Origin: Leisingera sp. ANG-M7 | GTDB taxonomy: Bacteria; Pseudomonadota; Alphaproteobacteria; Rhodobacterales; Rhodobacteraceae | Assembly: GCF_000813965.1 (NCBI RefSeq) | Contig: NZ_JWLI01000007.1 | Location: 186,001 to 250,000 of the forward strand | Length of the DNA stretch: 64,000 nt | Reading direction: 5' to 3' | In this document: in pieces, positions 59,795 to 64,000 of the stretch | Numbering within the stretch: position 1 is the stretch's first letter | Layout: the number at the start of each line of letters is the position of its first letter | Translations under genes and position numbers: made by a program | Notes under the pieces: model-generated | What the model was told of the DNA's origin: nothing | Seen by the model: the letters and a program-made list of their open reading frames with translations, nothing else | Database searches by the model: none

Positions 59795-61474
59795 TTAGTC
59801 GCCCGACTTCAGTGCGGCGCCCAGGATGTCGCCCAGCGATGCGCCGGAATCCGAGGAGCCATACTGTTCCACTGCTTCTTTCTCTTCCGCGATCTCGCGC
59901 GCCTTGATGGACAGGCCCAGGCGGCGGGTCTTGGAGTCGACGTTGGTGACGCGCACGTCGACCTTGTCGCCAACCGAGAAACGCTCGGGGCGCTGGTCGG
60001 CACGGTCGCGGGACAGGTCGGAGCGGCGGATGAAGGACTTCATGCCTTCGTATTCCACTTCGATGCCGCCGTCTTCGATTGCGGTCACTTCAACGGTCAC
60101 AATCGAGCCGCGCTTCACGCCGCCCACGGCTTCGGCGAACTTGTCACCGCCCAGGGCTTTGATCGACAGCGAGATACGCTCTTTCTCAACGTCCACTTCG
60201 GAGACAACGGCCGAAACCATGTCGCCTTTGCGGTAGTTCTGGATCGCGTCTTCGCCGCGCTCGTCCCAGGACAGGTCGGACAGGTGAACCATGCCGTCGA
60301 TGTCGCCGTCGAGGCCGATGAACAGACCAAATTCGGTGATGTTCTTGACTTCGCCTTCGACCTGAGTACCCTCGGGGTTGTTCTCGGAGAACACTTCCCA
60401 CGGGTTGCGCATGGTCTGCTTGAGGCCCAGGGACACGCGGCGCTTGGCACCGTCGATTTCCAGAACCATGACGTCGACTTCCTGGGAAGTGGAGACGATT
60501 TTGCCCGGGTGGACGTTTTTCTTGGTCCAGGACATCTCGGAGACGTGGACCAGACCTTCGACGCCCGGCTCCAGCTCAACAAATGCACCGTAATCGGTGA
60601 TGTTGGTGACGCGGCCCTTGTGCACGGAGGACAGCGGGTACTTGGCGCCAACCAGATCCCACGGGTCTTCCTGCAGCTGCTTCATGCCGAGGCTGATGCG
60701 GTGGGTCTCTTTGTTGATCTTGATGACCTGAACCTTGACGGTTTCGCCGATCGACAGGATCTCGGAAGGGTGGTTCACACGGCGCCATGCCATGTCGGTG
60801 ACGTGCAGCAGGCCGTCAACGCCGCCCAGGTCAACAAACGCACCGTATTCGGTGATGTTCTTGACGACACCATCCACTGCCTGGCCTTCGGACAGGTTGC
60901 CGATGACTTCGGCGCGCTGTTCGGCGCGGGACTCTTCGAGGATCGCGCGGCGGGAGACAACGATGTTGCCGCGGCGGCGGTCCATCTTCAGGATCTGGAA
61001 CGGCTGCTTCAGACCCATCAGCGGGCCTGCGTCGCGCACGGGGCGCACGTCAACCTGCGAGCCGGGCAGGAAGGCAACAGCGCCGCCCAGGTCGACGGTG
61101 AAGCCGCCTTTGACGCGGCCGAAGATCGCGCCTTCGACGCGCTGATCGTCTGCGTAGGCTTTTTCCAGGCGGTCCCAGGCTTCCTCGCGGCGGGCCATCT
61201 CGCGGGAGATGACGGCTTCGCCACGGGCGTTTTCAGCGGCGCGCAGGAACACTTCCACTTCGTCGCCGACTGCGATTTCAGCCGCTTCGCCGGGGTTTGC
61301 GAATTCTTTCAGATCAACGCGGCCTTCCATTTTGTAGCCGACGTCGATGATGGCCTGGCCGGCTTCGATTGCCAGCACTTTGCCTTTGACAACCGAACCT
61401 TCGTCCGGGGTGTCCATTTCGAAGCTTTCGTTCAGGAGGGCTTCGAATTCCTCCATCGATGCGTTTTGAGCCAT
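59795..61474 (-). CDS. rpsA: 30S ribosomal protein S1
   Basis: A 559-residue protein with six S1 (OB-fold) repeats, for example VVKGKVLAIEAGQAIIDVGYKMEGRV (first), VDGVVKNITEYGAFVDLGGVDGLLHVTDMAW (third), KGRVTNITDYGAFVELEPGVEGLVHVSEMSW (fourth) and VEGEVKNITEFGLFIGLDGDIDGMVHLSDLSW (fifth). It binds mRNA leaders on the 30S subunit. Length is usual for alphaproteobacteria. ATG at 61474 with AAAGGAAACC upstream. cmk and ihfB, frequent neighbours elsewhere, are not adjacent (ihfB is 5 kb away). Confidence 0.98.
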   Translation of the reverse strand: MAQNASMEEFEALLNESFEMDTPDEGSVVKGKVLAIEAGQAIIDVGYKMEGRVDLKEFANPGEAAEIAVGDEVEVFLRAAENARGEAVISREMARREEAWDRLEKAYADDQRVEGAIFGRVKGGFTVDLGGAVAFLPGSQVDVRPVRDAGPLMGLKQPFQILKMDRRRGNIVVSRRAILEESRAEQRAEVIGNLSEGQAVDGVVKNITEYGAFVDLGGVDGLLHVTDMAWRRVNHPSEILSIGETVKVQVIKINKETHRISLGMKQLQEDPWDLVGAKYPLSSVHKGRVTNITDYGAFVELEPGVEGLVHVSEMSWTKKNVHPGKIVSTSQEVDVMVLEIDGAKRRVSLGLKQTMRNPWEVFSENNPEGTQVEGEVKNITEFGLFIGLDGDIDGMVHLSDLSWDERGEDAIQNYRKGDMVSAVVSEVDVEKERISLSIKALGGDKFAEAVGGVKRGSIVTVEVTAIEDGGIEVEYEGMKSFIRRSDLSRDRADQRPERFSVGDKVDVRVTNVDSKTRRLGLSIKAREIAEEKEAVEQYGSSDSGASLGDILGAALKSGD

Positions 61475-61659
61475 GAGGTCTCAGGTTTCCTTTACTAGTG
61501 TTTCTGGCCGGGCGGTTGTCTCCGCCGGTCTTGGTTAAGCCAGTCCAGTACGTGACCCGGAGCACATCTGATCAAACAAACACAAAGGGCCGAGGTATTC
61601 CCCAGCCCTGCTCAGATATGCCGCCCGGACGTTTGCCGCCCATGTTCTGACAGCGCGCG

Positions 61660-61688
61660 ATATAGGCGGATTCCCGGGTGCGCGCAAG
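61660..61688 (-). promoter_or_regulatory. Predicted rpsA promoter
   Basis: On the minus strand CTTGCG, 17 bases, CTATAT, close to the alphaproteobacterial housekeeping consensus. It would give a leader of about 180 bases before the rpsA ATG, room for the autoregulation by S1 known in other bacteria. Confidence 0.6.
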
Positions 61689-61786
61689 GGAAAAGCCCTG
61701 CATGGCAAGGTGCAAAGGGATTTTCAGCAAGCATGTAAGCAATCTGCGGCGCTGCAAATTGCCCGCCGCACCCTGCGCTGTCCAGG

Positions 61787-62275
61787 TCAGGGCGCCTTGT
61801 GGCTGTATTCCTGTTCCAGCAGGACGACACCCACAAACACATAGTCAACCGACACCCCCTCTCCCAGCAGAGGCATGTAAAGCTCGGAGGTGCTGCGGTA
61901 TTCCGGCAGCGGGCCGACATAGGGCAGCGCGGCCAGCAATGGCCGGGAGCTGGAGGCGACTTCGTGGAAACAGCTCCATATCATCGATCCGGGTCCAAAG
62001 CCGGGATGCTCGGATAGCCGGGTGCCGACATACTTGCGGCTTAGCGTGTTGATGATCTTGTTGCGGATATACAGCGCCTTGAAGTCGGCAGGTTCACCGG
62101 ATTGCGTCCGCTCAATTTCAAAGACGGACAGGATGTTCGGTGCCGGGCGGGCATTCGGCAGTTCGAATTGGGTGAGCCGCGGGAAATTTCCGTCTTCAGC
62201 AGCGTTCCGCCAGTGGAAGAAGACCTGCTTCAGTTCCGGCTGCAATTCGCCTGCAGAGAAATCAAAAGTAAACAC
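61787..62275 (-). CDS. PAS-like domain protein (PAS_5-type, tentative)
   Basis: A 162-residue protein resembling the single-domain PAS proteins of alphaproteobacteria (PAS_5): FFHWRNAAEDGNFPRLTQFELPNARPAPNILSVFEIE, then YVGTRLSEHPGFGPGSMIWSCF and STSELYMPLLGEGVSVDYVFVGVVLL, the layout of a cofactor-free PAS fold. No output domain. No ATG suits; GTG at 62275 (VFTFDF) has GGGGACA about 8 bases upstream, and a longer frame reaches 62329. Role unknown. It precedes rpsA on the same strand, 99 bases from its promoter. Confidence 0.6.
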   Translation of the reverse strand: MFTFDFSAGELQPELKQVFFHWRNAAEDGNFPRLTQFELPNARPAPNILSVFEIERTQSGEPADFKALYIRNKIINTLSRKYVGTRLSEHPGFGPGSMIWSCFHEVASSSRPLLAALPYVGPLPEYRSTSELYMPLLGEGVSVDYVFVGVVLLEQEYSHKAP

Positions 62276-62482
62276 GTTTGGCTGTCCCCGGCACAAACAC
62301 ACCACACTGCGGCTCCTTGGAAGCGGCAAGAGCCGTGCCTAAAAAATAACACACAGCTGTTAATGTAGCCTGAAATCAGCGTATTAAAGGATTCAATTCG
62401 ATTTGATTGCTGTAGGCGCCCGGCAAAGAGAGGCAGGCAGGCGGCCGGAAATGCCGCCTGCCTGCCTTCATGCGGGAATTAC

Positions 62483-63124
62483 TCAGGCGATCTCTGTCAC
62501 GATGGTTTCACGGGATTTGCGCACCTTCTTCATCGGCAGCAGCCAATCGCCGTCTTCCTGCCGGTAGCCGAGCGGCAGCAAGAGAACGGAGCGCAGGCCT
62601 TTGTCCTTGAGGTCCAGGATTTCGTCGATCTTCTCCGGCGTGAACCCCTCCATCGGGGTGCTGTCGACCTCCAGTTCCGCCGCGGCGGCCAGCGCAAAGC
62701 CCAGCGCGATATAGGCCTGGCGGGCGGCGTGGTCGTGGTTGGTGCGCTCCTCACGCGGCAGGTAGGTTGCTTTGAGGTTATCGTAATACTGGTTCAGCAT
62801 CGGGATCTCGCCCCGCTCTTCGGTCATCTGGCGGGTGACGGCGTCGATACGGTCCTCGGAGTAGTTGTCCCAGGCGGCAAAGACGATCAGATGCGAACCG
62901 TCGGTGATCTGTGCCTGGTCCCAGGCATGCGGACGGATCTGCGCGCGGATCTCCGGGTTGGTGATGACAAACACCTCAAACGGCTGGGTGCCTGAAGAGG
63001 TCGGCGCCATGCGGATGGCCTCGATGATCTGGTCGACCTTTTCCTGCGGAACCGCCTTGGCAGGGTCCATTTTTTTGGTGGCGTAACGCCAGTTCAGTTT
63101 CTCGATCAGGGTGCTCTTGCTCAT
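62483..63124 (-). CDS. Nitroreductase-family NAD(P)H oxidoreductase
   Basis: A 213-residue FMN enzyme of the NfsB-like group. RYATKKMDPAKAVPQEKVDQIIEAIRMAPTSSGTQPFEVFVIT at the N-terminus binds FMN; ALGFALAAAAELEVDSTPMEGFTPEKIDEIL and LLLPLGYRQEDGDWLLP complete the fold. Members reduce nitro compounds, quinones or flavins. Divergent from an HxlR regulator, the common arrangement for electrophile-induced reductases. ATG at 63124 with GAAAGGACC upstream. Confidence 0.92.
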   Translation of the reverse strand: MSKSTLIEKLNWRYATKKMDPAKAVPQEKVDQIIEAIRMAPTSSGTQPFEVFVITNPEIRAQIRPHAWDQAQITDGSHLIVFAAWDNYSEDRIDAVTRQMTEERGEIPMLNQYYDNLKATYLPREERTNHDHAARQAYIALGFALAAAAELEVDSTPMEGFTPEKIDEILDLKDKGLRSVLLLPLGYRQEDGDWLLPMKKVRKSRETIVTEIA

Positions 63125-63238
63125 GTTTCCGGTCCTTTCAGGAAGGATGGTATAAATTTGTAACTGGATATATAAGCGGAACCGGATAGGGCACAAGAAG
63201 GCACATTCCTGAGCCCCGGTAACACGGAAGGAACCGCC

Positions 63239-63616
63239 ATGGCGGAAGGTCAATGCCCGGAGTGCGGGCGCATCAACGAAGTGCTGTCGCGGGTCGGCGA
63301 CCGCTGGAGCGTGCTGATCGTGATCTCCTTGGCGCAATACGGCGTGCTGCGGTTCAATGAGCTAAAGAGGCACCTGGGGATTTCCCAGCGGATGCTGAGC
63401 CTGACCTTGCGCGAACTGGAGCGCGACGGGCTGGTGAGCCGGACCTATTACCCGACGATCCCGCCCAAGGTGGAATATGCGCTGACACCCTTGGGCGAGT
63501 CGTTCCGCGAGCCGGTCAGGGCGCTGGGGCTTTGGGCGCTGGAGCATCTGCCGGTGATCGACGCGGCGCGGGCAGAGTTCGACGCTGCAGCTGAAGCGGA
63601 GAAAAAGACCGCCTGA
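63239..63616 (+). CDS. HxlR-family transcriptional regulator
   Basis: A 125-residue winged-helix regulator of normal HxlR length. VLSRVGDRWSVLIVISLAQYGVLRFNELKRHLGISQRMLSLTLRELERDGLVSRTYYPTIPPKVEYALTPLGESF is the complete domain. CPECGRI near the N-terminus provides the conserved Cys plus one more, which could sense electrophiles. Divergent from the nitroreductase gene; the AT-rich gap (63150-63180) is the probable operator region, though no clean dyad is visible. Confidence 0.92.
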   Translation: MAEGQCPECGRINEVLSRVGDRWSVLIVISLAQYGVLRFNELKRHLGISQRMLSLTLRELERDGLVSRTYYPTIPPKVEYALTPLGESFREPVRALGLWALEHLPVIDAARAEFDAAAEAEKKTA

Positions 63617-63633
63617 AGCTGCGGTCGTCTTCT

Positions 63634-63903
63634 CTAGTTCCGAAAGGCCCAGACGCGGGCGTCCCGTTTCAGCATTGCCTGTTCAGCGGCATCCAACCGT
63701 GCCACGGCTGCAGCGGGATCGCGCCTGCCGCCCGCCTTGGTCCAGAGCCTGAGCGCTGACGCCGGACTCCAGGGCAGGCACGCGTCCGCCAGCCACTGCC
63801 GCAGGGTCGGCGGCAAGGCATCGTAGGCCTGCATCGGATCCCCTGCCCTGCGCCGCCGTTTCAGGCGGGAGTTCAGATTGCGGCGCGCGCGGCGGTCAGC
63901 CAT
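63634..63903 (-). CDS. DUF6525 family protein
   Basis: An 89-residue basic protein. MADRRARRNLNSRLKRRRRAGDPM at the N-terminus, then YDALPPTLRQWLADACLPWSPASALRLW, a small family (DUF6525) found in Rhodobacteraceae, with no known role. The ATG overlaps the stop of the upstream partial gene (ATGGCTGA), so the two are translationally coupled. Convergent with the HxlR gene, 17 bases apart. Confidence 0.75.
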   Translation of the reverse strand: MADRRARRNLNSRLKRRRRAGDPMQAYDALPPTLRQWLADACLPWSPASALRLWTKAGGRRDPAAAVARLDAAEQAMLKRDARVWAFRN

Positions 63904-64000
63904 TGCGGCGCCAGCTTGGGAAGGGGTCGTCCAGGGCGGCCCAGGCCGGGTCGAAGCCATTCACCGTTTCCGGCATCAGGCAGGCGTCCAACCGTGCGGT
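63896..64000 (-). CDS. C-terminal end of an unidentified protein
   Basis: The last 34 codons of a minus-strand frame running off the right end. Visible part: LMPETVNGFDPAWAALDDPFPSWRRNG, then TGA at 63896-63898. It overlaps the DUF6525 start by 8 bases, which supports it being real. Family not recognisable. Confidence 0.55.
   Translation of the reverse strand, partial: TARLDACLMPETVNGFDPAWAALDDPFPSWRRNG

Noticed and set aside
1-64000. CRISPR array, toxin-antitoxin pair, phage or restriction system
   Set aside because: No regularly spaced repeats and no genes with the relevant motifs were seen on either strand.

Overview
The window reads as chromosomal DNA of a marine alphaproteobacterium of the Roseobacter group (Rhodobacteraceae), probably close to Leisingera, Phaeobacter or Ruegeria. 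The reasons are the high GC content, an Mcl1-type malyl-CoA lyase, two TRAP transporter loci, a DgcN/DgcA D-glutamate locus, a trpF/trpB arrangement with trpA elsewhere, DUF1244, DUF2237 and DUF6525 proteins, and the intergenic motif GAGTATTT-N2-GGAAAGATGAA. The genus call is inference from gene content.

Layout. 0-3.6 kb: DUF1244 protein, a divergent HxlR regulator/dienelactone hydrolase pair, a small secreted Cys/His protein and a secreted LpqC-type esterase. 3.8-8.3 kb: a minus-strand operon, MFS carrier - dgcN - dgcA - D-amino-acid transaminase, predicted to channel D-amino acids into D-Glu and then N-acetyl-L-Glu. 8.4-13.7 kb: malyl-CoA lyase, an Asp/Glu-racemase-fold protein, a ~370-bp repeat, a divergent Lrp/LysE pair, an AraC/GyrI protein and accA. 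13.7-15.6 kb: a decayed IS5-type element, non-coding DNA and tRNA-Ser(GCU).

16.3-22.7 kb holds a coherent aspartate cluster: a DAACS symporter, a tandem-domain Asp/Glu racemase, aspartate ammonia-lyase and two paralogous LysR regulators. The palindrome GTTGCAAA-C-TTTGCAAC stands in front of three of its transcription units. 22.9-26.8 kb: a split pqiA, pqiB and pqiC envelope lipid-transport set. 26.8-33.9 kb: a LysR-controlled TRAP transporter operon that ends in a three-gene FAD/FAD/[2Fe-2S] amine or opine dehydrogenase and a RidA deaminase. 33.9-38.0 kb: a second TRAP locus, of the extended TakP/FcbT type, with a divergent GntR regulator and a 28-bp palindrome.

38-48 kb: a short LOV photoreceptor, a MocR/EamA divergent pair with repeated CTGTAT operators, nucleoside hydrolase, pth, a DadA-like oxidase, rplY, a two-haem cytochrome c peroxidase-like protein and L-lactate dehydrogenase. 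48-54.6 kb: trpA, a PagL-like protein, ychF, DUF2237, trpB, a second copy of the ~370-bp repeat, trpF, lapA and ihfB. 55-64 kb: an Amt-family protein without the usual pore histidines, an EamA/AraC pair, an unrecognised 217-aa gene, rpsA, a PAS-like protein, a nitroreductase/HxlR divergent pair and a DUF6525 protein.

Two things deserve most attention. One is the aspartate regulon with its shared palindrome. The other is the repeated intergenic element (10106-10478 and 52840-53207): it folds as a series of hairpins, at least two of which keep pairing through paired base changes between the copies, so it may act as structured RNA. Amino-acid turnover, including D-amino acids, is a recurring theme (transaminase, DgcN/DgcA, two racemase-fold proteins, aspartase, two DAO-type oxidases, RidA, LysE).
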